In this document: one piece after another, positions 1 through 12,048 of the stretch
Position numbering within the stretch: position 1 is the stretch's first letter
Layout of the letters: each line of letters starts with the position of its first letter
From: Phoronis australis
Lineage: Eukaryota; Phoronida; Phoronidae
DNA length: 61,830 nucleotides
NCBI GenBank assembly: GCA_002633005.1
Contig: NMRA01000596.1
Coordinates: forward strand, 1 to 61,830
Direction: 5' to 3'
Notes under the pieces: model-generated
Databases searched by the model: none
What the model was told of the DNA's origin: nothing
Seen by the model: the letters and a program-made list of their open reading frames with translations, nothing else
Position numbers and translations under genes: made by a program

Positions 1-430
1 AAATTTCTTTGAACAAGCTCTAAATCATTGCAGACGCACAATTGAATGTATAAATTAAAGACGAAAAGAAACAAGGTTAGTGGGTGAACGGGGATATCCT
101 TTGCTTAAATTAAAGTTAAGGTCCGTTAGTAGGTTGTATTTCTGACATGGGGTATGTACATTCAAAAGTAGTTTTAGTATATATTTTTCTATATTCAATT
201 ATCATTAATAATAAACATGAATAAAATGTAGATACAGAAAAAGAGAGGACGTATGTGAAGTGATTTCTTCGAGGAAAATATAATTTTAAGTGTCATGACA
301 AAACTTGAAATGTATTTTGGTATAAAAGCGTTAGACGTAACATATTGCTTGTCTTCAGTGACCCCCTGATGCAATTGCAAGAAAGTGTTTGAAAATGCCA
401 GTCGTAATTATTTATGGAGACGTTTTGATA
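1..430. repeat. duplicated array spacer (paralogue of about 23550-24015)
   Basis: The segment aligns by eye with about 23550-24015. Shared strings include GGTTAGTGGGTGAACG, GACATGGGG, ACATTCAAAAGTA, a GGAGAATATAATTTTA-like string and CATATTGCTTG. In the second location this sequence lies downstream of small-gene copy G. It therefore probably marks the downstream flank of another array copy just outside the left edge of the window. No gene is seen in it; the short minus-strand ORF at 195-380 has no recognisable features. Confidence 0.7.
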
Positions 431-465
431 GAGGTATAACATATATTAATCCAACCAACCAGCAC

Positions 466-790
466 TTAGTTATACAGCAATATGAAATCTAGTCAAGTAC
501 ATCAAATACATAGTTGTACAGCAATATGAAATCTAGTCAAGTATATCAAACACATAGTTGTACAGCAATATGAAATCTAGTCAAGTACATCAAACACATA
601 GTTGTACAGCAATATAAAATCTAGTCAAGTACATCAAACACATAGTTGTACAGCAATACGAAATCTAGTCAAGTACATTGTACATCAAACACATATACAT
701 GTAGTTGTACAGCAACATGAAATCTAGTCAAGTATATCAAACACATAGTTATACATGTATAGCAATATGAAATCTAGTCAAGTACTTCAA
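466..790. repeat. 44-bp minisatellite, seven copies
   Basis: Seven copies of a roughly 44-bp unit built around GAAATCTAGTCAAGTA, CATCAAACACATAG and TTGTACAGCAATAT. Copies 1-4 are regular, while later copies carry short insertions rich in TACATGTA. Core starts are near 483, 526, 570, 614, 660, 719 and 769. Units follow each other without unique spacers, so this is an ordinary eukaryotic minisatellite. Confidence 0.92.
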
Positions 791-1439
791 ACAGGTTAGA
801 AACCGTATAGCCAACCCCAAAAAAGCTAATTGCTAGAAAAAAGCACACCACCTTGACTGGAATCTCTCAGGAGCCAATTTATAAGAGTAAATAACCTTTT
901 CCTGGCTGTGGTAATCACATACCTCCCGTAAAAGTGACTGCGATTTGGTTTAAACTTTTGCAGTCTTTGCCTACAGTGTATATAAATGAAATTTCGCAAA
1001 GCAAATTCATAAATTCACAACTTCGAATCTACACCTTGGAAATCCAAACAAGGCGGTATACACATTCAACTGCAGAGGGAAGTCGCACTGACTCATCATC
1101 CATTTTTATAAACATCTCCAAAAATTTTGAGCAAGTCAACATTGCCAATACAAATGTAGTATTGTTTCACAGAAGAAACACAAAGACGACTCACAAAAAC
1201 CTATTTTCTTTAAGTAAGAGTTTGTTCCAATAAGTTTGTGGTTGATACGGAATTGAAACAATCTGATTCTGACAGAGGAAATATAATGGTAGATTATAGA
1301 ACGATTTTTCCAAGACTGAGTATCAACAACTAAATGGATTTCTCTCTCCCACTTCAATTCCGCAACGGGTTTATATACAGTTTACAAAGGAATAATTGAT
1401 AGATTTTCCCCGTTCCATTATTTTCCGAGGAGAAACCCA
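791..1439. other. unassigned spacer
   Basis: No gene or repeat is recognised. Overlapping short ORFs exist on both strands (934-1233 plus, 1136-1357 minus), but neither shows domain motifs and the composition looks non-coding. Confidence 0.5.
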
Positions 1440-2629
1440 AGACCGGTGAAACTCCAAAGTACATTTTAATATGTTGGCACTCCAAATTGGCCGCGGCCAC
1501 GACCTAACAGTTGAGTGCCACCTGCCGATTGTGTTCATTTGCATTGCGTTGTAGGATAACCACGCGGAACCGATTGCCGATCACTTAAGGGAATGTCGTT
1601 TAACTTGTGTGCTGCATATTCAATTTTATTAGCCAAGTTGCGTGGCGGTGAAATATTCCCGTCAATGTAACCCGTGTAACTGTTAATGTGCGCAAAATTA
1701 CAAATGGCGGGGCCAAAAATGAGGTATTCAGCTGAACGCAAAAAATTTTCGATAATGTCATACCAAGTTCTTGTAAGGCCATTGCTTATGTGACCTTCAT
1801 AGAGATAACAATATATTTGCTATACAACCACGTTTGGATTATGGGTGTGGAGTGAAGTCAGAGAGTAGGGCCCGTCGTCGAATTTGAGTCTTCTAAGAGC
1901 TCTCATTATCTCAGCGGCAGGCAGCGGATAACTTTGAACCCAGTGAAGTTTGAGATATTAATACACCGTACAGGTGTACATGTATACGCTACCTCTATCA
2001 CTTGGCTTTTAGGAGCGTGAAAAAGATAATGAAAATATCGATAACAATTATTTGACAGGTGTATCGGTCCCATTGACTCTCATTTGTGTCAGAAATAATT
2101 ATATTTCTCGTAACGCCCAAAAGTACAGAGTTTAGAGCTTTCACAAAATGACGTCCGATTTGGTCACTAATATTAAGTTTACTCTCCTCAAAATGTATTT
2201 ACAACTCAGAAGGTCAATTATTTTTACGTCTCCAACTATCTGAAGTTACTGTAGGCCTATAATGGTTTGATCAATATTTACCTCAACCACTGGTTAGTGA
2301 AACTTTATAAAGAAAATTTATGTAAGTCGTTAATTGTGAAATTTCATGTCTTGCGGCATTACTTCAATCAAAAGCAAAATGTTTTAAATTTTGAAAACTC
2401 ATGCTCAACTGTTTTACTCAGTTAGTCCAATTTGTAAAATGGACGGTTTACTGAATCGCTGCAAAAGGTGTCGAACACTTTTAACTTAACTATTACGTCC
2501 ACTTCAATGTGTTAAACACGTCACATCATATTTTACCTCTTCATTTCACTTCGTCTGATTACCATAGAGTACTGTAAACATTTGGAGTTCTCTACGGACA
2601 CGTGACTCGGCTATTGCACCGTCGGTAAG
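1440..2629 (+). repeat. duplicated type I upstream block, copy 0 (gene missing)
   Basis: Aligns with about 4430-5500, 7660-8840 and 18680-19800. Anchors are a TTGGCACT/ATTGGCC string, CAGAACAGATTG-like text, GGCCATTGTTTAA, GGATTATGGGTGTGGAGTGA and a TGACGTC site at 2149 (second half-site lost, TGACGTCC). In the other blocks this sequence leads into a type I small gene. Here it runs instead into the downstream flank of a type II gene at about 2630, so the gene itself was deleted or unequally recombined away. Confidence 0.7.
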
Positions 2630-4080
2630 AAACTCGTGAAACTAGAAAAACGCAAGGCACTGCAAACGATAAAACTAAAGTAAATGCAAATTTATATGTT
2701 TTACTCAATTTAAAGTGTTCAAAGTCTGTTCTAAGTCAAATGAAAATTTAAAAAAAATCATCTTTTGATAATTCAAGAGTGCAGTGAACGCTTTTATGAA
2801 GTGAGAAGAAAGGCATGATATCGATTGTAGTACAGACACAAACATTCGTCGGGAATTTCAAAAAAATGTACCAACAAGTCTGCAGGTGTTCCCATTTTCC
2901 TCTAGCGGTCACAATGCCTCAAGGTATTATATACAGTTGAAATATCTATTCTCCGTGTGGTATTGAATGACAACTCTTTCACCATATTTGCTATAGCCGC
3001 AATGTCGCAGAGTGTGTTATGAGATATGTATTGGGATTCCACGCTGCTATTCATCACGGATTCAAATTTTTAAATACTACATTGATTTAGACCCGCTAAA
3101 ACAAGGATTTTTTCACCCACACACATTGTAATTTTTAATTTGAAACGTACAATCCATGTTAATCGTTTGAGATATTAAAATCACTAAGTGATTTGAATTC
3201 TTTTGTCAAATACGCTTTCAGTAGTCTTGAGCAACAGTTGGGTATACGTACATTATATACATGTACGTATTGTAGAGACTGATCTCTCTACCAATGATTG
3301 TCCTCCGTGAATTAATGATCTGCCGGTATGGCTCAGTATGATCAGATAGACGCTGACCTCACTACAGAAAACGAACGATTTGGGCTAAACACCGCAACAC
3401 GGAAGTAGACACTTAAACAAGCAGTTCCCCGATGCCAGGTTCTACATGTACATTCACTGCTCTCAACCGTGTTAAACAGTTACTCAGTCACAGAGTTTTG
3501 CTCAAGGAAGACTGTTGTGGAAAAATATGGATGGACTTGATAATTGGTGAAAGAATAGAACTTACATTTTGATTAATGTGTACATGCAAAAATTCGTCGG
3601 CTCGTGGAATGATAATGAAAGCGTCTCGGAGACTGAGATAGCTATACTGGTCTTGGGTTCAATAAACGGTTTACTTTTCAATGCGGTGTAATCCACATTG
3701 CTTAAAGACTTCTCATTATACGCAAACGGAATAAAACGGACAAAATGGACAATTCCTTCACCCATTTCCTCAGTGATTTTCCGTCCCTCGCCATTTTAGA
3801 AAACTAATATGAAAGCCGTTGTCTGGTCCGGTGTAACTGGACACTTCTTTATACGATTAGAGTAGCAAACCACAGAGCACTGGATTTGTCACGTTTTCTT
3901 CACACTGTCAAAAACAGTGTGCCAAAAATGACATGTTTTCTGTCAAATCACAACAAAAGCCCTACACTTGCGCACAAAAGTTTTTATTGAATCTTGTAAT
4001 TTTGGTCCTTTTACTCCTATCAAGGTAAGCTAACAAAAGTGGGGGACACGAAATCAGCACTTTTCTGTACAAAACCAGCA
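2630..4080 (+). repeat. duplicated type II downstream flank, copy 1
   Basis: Aligns with about 15530-16910, the region downstream of small-gene copy C. Shared strings include AAACTCGTGAAACTA, ATAATTCAAGAGTGCAGTG, CGGTCACAATGCC, ACAACTCTTTCACCATATT and AACAAGGATTTTTTCACCCA. It is partly shared with about 25775-25980 as well. No coding capacity is seen. It shows that the array was originally built of alternating type II and type I genes. Confidence 0.7.
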
Positions 4081-6488
4081 CTTGTCCGCCGATGGAGGAA
4101 AAATGTCACCATTAGCTTATGAATGCAAATTTCTTACACATTCCACAAAATGTGGCCTAAACGTACTGTTAACATACTACAATGAATGAAAGTCTGGCTT
4201 GTTTACGTGTTATCTGAAATCCCAGCAAATTTCTCAGTCGGTAACCAGCAATGCAGAAATGCAACAAGGGCCAGCTATCATAAAGACGACTATAGCTACA
4301 GCCGAGCAAGTGGTCTTTTTTAATTCTCAAAATATTCACAAATACAAACAAATCACTTTCACTGAGTCTACATCTGTACATGCAACACCTAAATAAAAGC
4401 TGATCCCCAAGCCTGGATTTTAACTATGTTTTAATATTTTGGCACTGCAGACAGGCTCTGGTCGTAACCAAACTGTTCAGTACCACCTCCGTGCGTAGTG
4501 TCAGACAACCAGGCAGAACAGATTGTCGATCACTAAGCGAAAAGTTAGGAAAAAAAGAAAAATGATCACGTTTATGAAGGATGAAATTTAAAAATTCAAA
4601 TTTAACGTATCGGTTTTCCAGTTAGATTCACAGACATGAAGAGTAGCCGTGTAACTTGTGTGTTGTATATTTGTTTCACTAGCCAATGTGTAGCTGTGAG
4701 TTTGTTTAAGTTCATAATTGGCGGTGCCAAAAACGAGGTGTTTCTATGAATGCACAAAATACTCGGTAATATCATCCCAGGTTCATGTAAGGCCATTGTT
4801 TAACTGAACGTAATAGAGATAACAATATCTTTGTTATAAGACCATCTTCAGATTATAAGTGTGGAGTGATGAATGGATTATGCTCCGTCACTTAACTGGG
4901 GTTCTCTAAGACCTATAATTAGCTCACTGGCAGGCAGGCGATAATTTTGGTGCCAGTGAAGTGAGGGATTTTAATCCTTCGTATACTGTACCGACTACTG
5001 TATGGCCGGCCACAACGTGTGGAAGACATGGAAATACTATAAACGATCACGTGGCTGATTTATCGGTCACACGGACTCTTGTTAGTTTCAGAATTAATTG
5101 TATTACTTGAAACTTTCAAAGAAAATTCAAGAGTTTAACTTTGCAACAGAATGACGTCATTATTCGGCGTTCGATTGAGCTCCCAAAATTAATTTCATTC
5201 GCCGCAAAATGAATAAACAACTCGGGTGATCAATAATTTCTACATGTTCAACTATCTGAAGCGATTGTGGGCCTATAAAGGTTTGATTATTATTTACTTC
5301 ATGCAGTCCAATGTGGTTTTTTAATAAAACTTAGAAAATTTGATCACTGTGAAATTTTATGTTGTGAGGTAATATTTAAACCAAAATAAATTAAAATGTG
5401 TTAAATGTTTTACTTCCTTGGAAAAATGCACTGTTTAATTGATTTTATCAATCATGTAAAAGGGATGGTTTACTGTTTTTGCAATATGTGTCGAACTTTT
5501 TCAACAAATGCCGAGTAAAGGAGGTTGTACACAAAAGACCAGTTGAACACTATACTGAGGTTGAATTGCATCCCAAAATATAACCTGGGTGTTGCACTTC
5601 TAAAGAAATACAAACCTGAAACCGCAGGTTTTAAGTTTTTCGTGATAATAAAATGCGTTTGTAACGCCAGCAATAATTTCTAAAGGTAAGCTTTTGGACG
5701 AATCAAATTTTACGAACGTTGTTGTTTTTGCCGACAACACGTACATGTAATGACGCAGAGATACACGACGGCGTATATCGGATATCATCTCCACCAATAA
5801 AAGGAATTACTCAATAGTTTAATTTTGGTGTTTTACTGTCAAATATTAAATCCAATAAAAATACTACACGATAGCCAATAAAACCTCTTTTATCTTGGCA
5901 CTAACCAGCACTTTGTTTCATAATCGTTATTTTTCACAGTTACGTGCACCTCAGTTTTATACTAACAATGCGGCAACGAGTAAGGATCGATATAACGATC
6001 GTTTGTTGTATTTGGGAAGAAGAAGAAGATGTGCAGTACAATACTATTCAAATTCTTTAAGCTACCAAATTTATATCTTGAGAAATATTTATTTTAAGTC
6101 CCGCATGACACGTTACTGTAAAATTGTTGAATACGAATGCATTGTTGTTGGGAAAATGAGTACAATCCCGTTCTAGAAAGGGCTATCACTTCCGCTTCAT
6201 TCAAAGTAACATAATCACGGTTTTGAGTTTCCTATACACTTTACCTGATTAGTGAATTATCCAACGACACGCAAAGCCAACAAAAGACATCTACACTTAT
6301 GGTGAAACGAGCCATTCGTGAATTTTACAGTTCGGTTCATCAACTTTTTCCGTTAATCCAAACACGGTAAAGCATCAAACCTCGTCACGTCATTGTGTCA
6401 CGTGCTACTGAACACAGCTTGACTAACTGCGAATAACAACGCCGACTTCAGAATCAGTCTACTCACATTTGAGTTCACACTCACCACG
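4081..6488 (+). repeat. duplicated type I upstream block, copy 1
   Basis: Paralogous to 7390-10275 and 18360-20601. It contains a palindromic CRE-like site TGACGTCA at 5152-5159, conserved at 8345 and 19424. Nearer the gene is a conserved stretch reading GAACACAGCTTGACTAACTG, then ATAACAACGC, then CACATTTGAGTT, immediately before the start codon. No TATA box is obvious. It presumably holds the promoter of copy A. Short ORFs in it are not conserved between blocks. Confidence 0.65.
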
Positions 6489-6760
6489 ATGGACGATCCT
6501 ACGCTTGATGAACAACTTTACAACGCCCAGGCAAAATGCTGGAAAGCAGCAGAACAAGTCCAATTATTGGATCGAGAGCTGCGAGATATCAACATTTGCT
6601 ACTAGAGGGCTTTGAAAATTGGAAATGCAGTTCGCCGTCGCATGACGATCGCGCATGGGCTGCGTGACATGTTTTACCACTACGGTTAACGAAAGGCCTA
6701 CCTGTCTCTATCCTATCCCTTCTTCGTCTTAAGGGTTTGGGAGATCGCTTGTTTGAATGA
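6489..6760 (+). pseudogene. small coiled-coil protein gene, type I copy A (stop codons)
   Basis: Starts with MDDPTLDEQLYNAQAKC, the same opening as copies B, D and G, followed by the family core QV-x2-LDRELRD. The frame is interrupted by TAG at the position of a conserved Glu/Leu after the CY/RY pair, and by TAA after the FYHYG motif. Relative to copy B, 15 nt (an in-frame GREQLH-type stretch) is missing, and the C-terminal region has an extra frame disturbance. Expected product about 93 aa, soluble, no signal peptide or membrane segment, Leu/Ala/Arg-rich with helical heptad-like spacing. The function is unknown and I recognise no named family. A well-formed histone-type stem-loop follows, so transcript processing signals outlived the reading frame. 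Confidence 0.75.
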
Positions 6761-6785
6761 GTAATTCAGACATACATTAGAAAAA

Positions 6786-6801
6786 AGCCCTTCTAAGGGC
6801 T
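6786..6801 (+). terminator. histone-type 3' stem-loop of copy A
   Basis: AGCCCT-TCTA-AGGGCT forms a perfect 6-bp stem and 4-nt loop, with 3' flank ACCCAAA. It lies 25 nt after the copy A stop. The metazoan histone consensus is GGYYYU-UHUH-ARRRCC with an ACCCA flank. All positions fit except the first pair, which is A-U instead of G-C. A purine-rich element AAAAGGAACTG follows at about 6815-6825, where a histone downstream element would lie. Confidence 0.8.
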
Positions 6802-6825
6802 ACCCAAACATTCCAAAAGGAACTG

Positions 6826-7389
6826 TTCACATTATATTATTTGTTTGTGATTAATCCGGATACTTAACGACACACTTATGACAAAAACTGCTTACATGTA
6901 GTCGTGACGAAACACATCGCGTCTTTACATCTCCGCCTACTTTAAAAGAATAGTAAGATAGGCAGAATGAAAATGCAGCAGCCCTTAAAATATGTGCGGT
7001 ACAAATATTAATAAATTCATGCATTTGTTTATTATTCAAGGAAACAGATAACACTTCACGCACCCCAACATTGTTACTTTTAATTTGAAACATTAAACCC
7101 GTCGCAATTACTTGAGATATTGAAATCACTAAGTTGTCTGATTCCGGTTCTCAAACACCAAGTAACAAGCACCTGCGGTGGCCATAAGCGGCATGTACTG
7201 TAGGTAAACAACGCATGCGCATTTTCAAGTTGATCGTCTGATGTTGATTGTTTCTTGTATTTTGACCATTGGACTCTTACTGAAAAGCAAGTTTAGCAGA
7301 AAGTGGCAAAACACGAAATCGGAACTTCTCTTTCCAAGAACACAATTTCTTTGCCACCTTTAGTTTCTGAAAGCAAGTTTCTTACAGCT
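6826..7389 (+). repeat. duplicated type I downstream flank
   Basis: Aligns with the regions after copies B (10630-10860) and G (23070-23310): shared GACAAAAACTGC, AAAGCAAAATA-like, and ATTTGTTTATTATTCAAGGAA strings. No gene is seen. The minus-strand ORF at 6851-7129 is not conserved between copies. Confidence 0.6.
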
Positions 7390-10275
7390 TTCAAAAATGT
7401 AAAATCTAATGTTTACCAACTAATTTTTGCAAATCTGGCTGGTTTGAAGGCTGCCTGAAATCGCCGCCAATTTCGCATTCGCTACCCAGCAGTCGAGAAA
7501 TGGAAAAGGGGCCACAATTATAAAGAAGTGATCTGAACATGTTCACAAATACAAACAAACCATATTCACTGAGCCTATTTCTGCACTTGCAACACCAACC
7601 TAAAAAACAGACGTCAAAGCTTGGCCTATCCCATTCCTTAAGCAAATTAGCAGCGGCTGCAGCTTTGCTGCACCACGCGTTGTTGGATAACAAGGCAGAA
7701 CAGATTGTGATCACTAAGCGAACTCAAGGAAGGAAGGGACAAATAAGAGCGTGTTTATCAAGGGGAGAATTTAAAATCAAATTTTGGGTGTTGCTTTTCC
7801 CTTCGATCCACAAACATCAAGAGTAGCGGTGTACAGGTAGTTGCTCATTCATTATTTCTAGCCAACATGTGTGGCGGTTAAAATATTTCGTATGTTAAGT
7901 AGCTGTCAATTTGTTCAAGGCTACGAATGATGGGGTCAAAAAGGCGATATTTGGTTGAATGCAGATATTCGTCGATAACTTCCTACCTTCTTTATGCATG
8001 TAAGGCCATTGTTTAATTTAAGGTTACGAACATAAGAATGTTTGTTAAACGACCACGTTCGGATTATGGGTGTGGAGTGACGACAAGAATTATGGTCCGT
8101 GGCCGAACTTAGGCTCTCTAAGAGTTCTCATTATCTCAGTGTTGAGCAGGCGTTAACAGTCGTGCCATTAAAGGGAGTTATCTTATTCCGTTGTATACCT
8201 GTCAGAGAATGTGAACGATGATAAGACTATTGTAAACAACCACGTGACAGATGTATTGGTCATAGGGATTCTTGTTGTTGCCAGAAAGAATTATATAACT
8301 CGGAACTTCTAAAGAAAATTCCAGAGTTTAAAGCTTCAACGAAATGACGTCATCATTCAGCGTTCGATCGGGCCTCTAAAATCAACTTTATTCACTCCGA
8401 AATTTAAAAAAACAGAGTACGACACAGATGAACACTTTTTAATAAGTCCAACTGTCTAAAGTGATAATACAAAGGTACCATCAATATTTACCTCAAGTAA
8501 TGCAACAGTGTATGTGACTTTTTATAAGTAAAACTTAGAAAACTTGACCACAGTGCAATTTCATATCATGCAGCATTGATCAAAGCTGAATAAAATATTT
8601 TAAGTGTGATTTTTTTGATAAAAATCATGTTGATCTGTTTTATCTAGTAAGTCAATCTGGTAAAACGGATGGTTTACTGCATTGCTACAACATGTGTCGA
8701 ATTTTTTCAACGTATCTATCTGCACATTTTAACATGAAGAACATGTCACTTCATTTTTTCGACCTCTTAATGTTAATCCTTTGGAGTTCTGTACGCACAA
8801 GTGACACAGCTATTGCATCACCATATGTGGCATGCACTCTTGCAGCAACCATGTTTCATTCCTGACCATTTACATTAACCCTCTCGACAAAAGACCAGTG
8901 CAACACTACACTGTTGATAAAAAAACATCCCGACCTAGGTGTTACACATTTTAGAAAACGCAAAACCGAATAAGCAAGTTTCTCGTCGTAACCATTCATA
9001 TGGGCTGTGCCATCAATTATTGTGAAAATAAAAAATTAATGAAGGTTGTTGTTTTTGACGACAACCTGTAATGGCGCAAAGATACAAGAACACGTACATA
9101 GGAAATCATGAGGCTACTAACTTTCTCCACCAAGAATAAGAAGCAATGTTCGACATGATTTAATTTCTGTGCGTCGCGTCACTGTATAAGTTTGGATACT
9201 AAGTCATAATCTGCTCATTAAAACGGATTTTCATTAGCTTGTAAATTAAAAATTCCTTTTGTAATCTTTTACTGAGAGAGTTGGTAGTTTGATTTTTAAG
9301 TGCCTTACATGAACTAAGTAAACGTAGAATTACGTCTTGTTCCTGCATTCATTTTCATTGAAATAAGCATTGCTTGTTCGCAGCATTAGAATGTAGAAAA
9401 ATGCGATGGCTTATGAAAAGCTAGTATTTGTGTGCTTGGTAAAGACCACATCAAAAACGTTTTGCAACCATTTTAATTGGAATCAACGCTAGACACCTAG
9501 ACCCATGTTACACACATGCATAATTACTGAAAGGTAACACTGATATTAGAATGAAATAAAGATTGATAAGAATTACGCTACTATCGAAAAACACGGCGGC
9601 TGCAGCTTCTTTGTAAATTTACGAATGATTTTCTCCAATGTAGAAGTATTTTTTCATCACAAACAGCAATATGTCCTACTAACTGATTTATGTAATAAGA
9701 AAAACATCAAAACATTGAATATTATTACATCGTTGTCGTGAAATTGTGTGTAATCGTGTTTTACATGTGTAATATCGTAGAGTCAAGGATAACGTTTTAT
9801 TCAGTGTCATAATCGTGGTTTTGAGGTTCATATACACATAATTTGATAATTGAATTATACGTCGACACGCCAAGCCAACAGAAGACTTTTACACTTGTAG
9901 TCACTTAGATTATGAATTTAACGTGAAACGCAACAGTAGGGAATATTGTGACCCAGTTCATCACTTTTAACCGTTAATTCGGCCTCGGTGAAGCACCAAA
10001 CCTCGCCAAGGGCCACTAAACACAGCTTGGCTAACTGCAAATTGAACTATTGCAAGCTCCGCCGCCTCAGGTAATGTGTTATACAAACTATAAGTTTTAC
10101 CCGGCAACCTGTTGTTTGTCTGGTAAAATGGCGGTGTGTAAAGAGTGACGAGTTCTAATTGGTCAGTTATGCCGTCACTCAAAATCCTGGCGATAGGTCA
10201 ATAACAACGCTGACTATGTATAATCTGGCTACTTACTGTACATTTGAGTTAACATTCACCTTCGTTCTCGCCACG
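7390..10275 (+). repeat. duplicated type I upstream block, copy 2
   Basis: Paralogous to 4081-6488 and 18360-20601, with CRE-like TGACGTCA at 8345-8352. Just before copy B it carries about 165 bp (roughly 10040-10200) absent from the same place in the other two blocks, between AGCTTGGCTAACTGC and ATAACAACGCTGAC. That insert contains ATTGGTCAG, a reverse CCAAT-type motif. No independent gene is supported. Confidence 0.65.
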
Positions 10276-10561
10276 ATGGACGATCCTACGCTTCAGTGAT
10301 GAACAACTTTACAACGCCCAGACAAAATGCTTGAGAGCAGCAGAACAAGTCGAAGTATTGGATCGAGAGCTGCGAGATATTGACATACGCTACGAGAGGG
10401 CTTTGAAAAATGGAAATTCAGTTCGCCGGGAACAGCTTCACCGACGCATGATGATCACGCATGGACTGCGCGACATGTTTTACCACTACGGCAAACGAAA
10501 GGCCCACCTGTCTCTTTCCCTTCTTCGTCTTAAGGGTTTAGGAGATCGCTTGTATGAATGA
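10276..10561 (+). CDS. small coiled-coil protein gene, type I copy B (4-nt insertion near start)
   Basis: Best-preserved type I copy. The start MDDPTL matches copy A, then 4 extra nt (CAGT) relative to copies A, D and G shift the frame at codon 7. Downstream the frame is open to TGA at 10559-10561. Without the insertion the product would be 93 aa. Key features are QV-x2-LDRELRD (about residues 23-33), RYERALKNG, VRREQLHRRMM, THGLRDMFYHYGKRK, and a Leu/Ser-rich end. It is basic and helical by appearance, probably a coiled coil, with no signal peptide. The lesion could be real or a sequencing or assembly error. Function unknown. The gene is followed 24 nt later by an intact histone-type hairpin. 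No intron signals are needed, which is also typical of histone-type genes. Confidence 0.72.
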
Positions 10562-10585
10562 GTAATTCAGACATACACCAAAAAC

Positions 10586-10601
10586 AGCCCTTTTAAGGGC
10601 T
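10586..10601 (+). terminator. histone-type 3' stem-loop of copy B
   Basis: AGCCCT-TTTA-AGGGCT: perfect 6-bp stem, UUUA loop, 5' flank CAAAAAC and 3' flank AACCAAA. The U7-target-like purine element AAAAGTAACTG lies at about 10615-10625, 13 nt past the stem. It matches the histone mRNA 3' consensus except for an A-U first pair. Confidence 0.85.
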
Positions 10602-10873
10602 AACCAAATGTTCCAAAAGTAACTGTTCGCTTTGTATCATTTATTTTTAATGGATCCGGGAACTTGACGACTCACCTATGACAAAAACTGCGTAGTGATA
10701 TGACACATCGCGACTTTTCATTTCGCCCGAATGTAAAAGAAAAGCAAAATATTTAAACTGAACATGTAACAGCCCTTTAAACCCGTACTGCACTTATATT
10801 AACAAATTCACGTATTTGTTTATTATTCAAGGAAGCAGATTATGATTAAAGAATAAGTTTAAAATTTAAAGAT

Positions 10874-12014
10874 ACCAGATCTCACCTGATTCAGACAAGT
10901 ACAATATATTAACCTGTGATTAAAGCTAGTAGGTGATGGTTTTCTAGAAAATGGAAGTCTTCCTCATTGTTTTTATTATGGAAAAGGAGACCAAGTGATG
11001 CTGGAGAGGGTTCTGAACCGAGATTTGTATGGAGACTACATCCGACAAATGCATGTTTATTTACCGCCTTTTTAGTCTAAGCATAAGTAGGAATTGTTTA
11101 CTGGATGAGGGTAACTTGCTTTTAGGATCCACGATTATCAGCTAAATTTTTCGTAACTACATGTGCATGAAAAGACCAGTTATCACTAGCTGTTACAAAA
11201 TAACCTTTGGAGTAAAGGGCTGGGTTCAGATATGCCGCTGGCAGTAATGCGGATTAAACTGCCACTGGTAATAAGTACTGAACNATTTGCTGTGTTTCTT
11301 GGTTCCCTTTCGATATTTTGTTCTCTGGCTCGTATTTATTTTCGAGTACGATTTCAAGCACACTGCCATACCAAACTTGAAATTTAGAGCATATACTCGG
11401 AATTTTTACTCAAAATCGTACTCGAAATATGGATGAAATACACTTCGCTTCGAGTATACTCGAAAATTGAGTACGTGCTCGAAATTTCGAGTACAGATTT
11501 TTCGAGTATGACATTGAATACACCAAAGCTGAGTCTGTACTCGAGTTGAGTATGAAGTGTGAGTTTGAGCATGATTCGAGTCTGAGTACGGAGATTGGAG
11601 ACCGGGCCCTGATCTCACCTGATTCAGATAAGTACAATATATTAACCTGTGATTAAATCTAGTAGGTGATGGTTTTCTAGAAAATGAAGTCTTCCTCATT
11701 GTTTTTAGTATGGAAAACGAGACCAAGTGATGCTGGAGTGTGTTCTGAACCGAGATTTGTATGGAGACTACATCCGACAAATGCATGTTTATTTACCGCC
11801 TTTTTAGTCTAAGCATAAGTAGGAATTGTTTACTGGATGAGGGTAGTTGCTTTTAAGATCCACGATTATCAGCTAAATTTTTCGTAACTACATGTACATG
11901 AAAAGACCAGTTATCACTAGCTGTTACAAAATAACCTTCGAAGTAAAGGGCTGGGTTCAGATATGCCGCTGGCAGTAATGCGGATTAAACTGCCATTGGT
12001 AATAAGTACTGAAC
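10874..12014 (+). repeat. 410-bp direct repeat pair with TCGAGTA-rich centre
   Basis: Two nearly identical roughly 405-410-bp copies (10874-11283 and 11611-12014) begin ATCTCACCTGATTCAGA and end AATAAGTACTGAAC. They are separated by about 325 bp containing many TCGAGTA/TACTCGA palindromic strings. The first copy ends one base before the isolated N at 11284. A partial, more diverged copy lies at 20735-20815. It could be a short terminal-repeat element or a local duplication. The N at the junction also allows an assembly duplication (unmerged haplotypes). Confidence 0.8.
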
Positions 12015-12048
12015 ACAATCTCTGCCTAACTGGCCACCACAACTCTTT

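Noticed and set aside
466-790. Regular repeats resembling a CRISPR array
   Set aside because: Units are contiguous with no unique spacers and the genome is eukaryotic; it is a minisatellite.
934-1233. 99-codon ORF on the + strand
   Set aside because: No domain, no conservation with sister blocks, overlaps another ORF on the opposite strand.
6164-6200. CCCGTTCTAGAAAGGG followed by CTATCAC, another hairpin-like string (also a relative near 20270)
   Set aside because: It lies upstream of the genes, the stem has a mismatch, the loop does not fit UHUH, and no reading frame of the family precedes it. It might be an ancient relic but I cannot support it.
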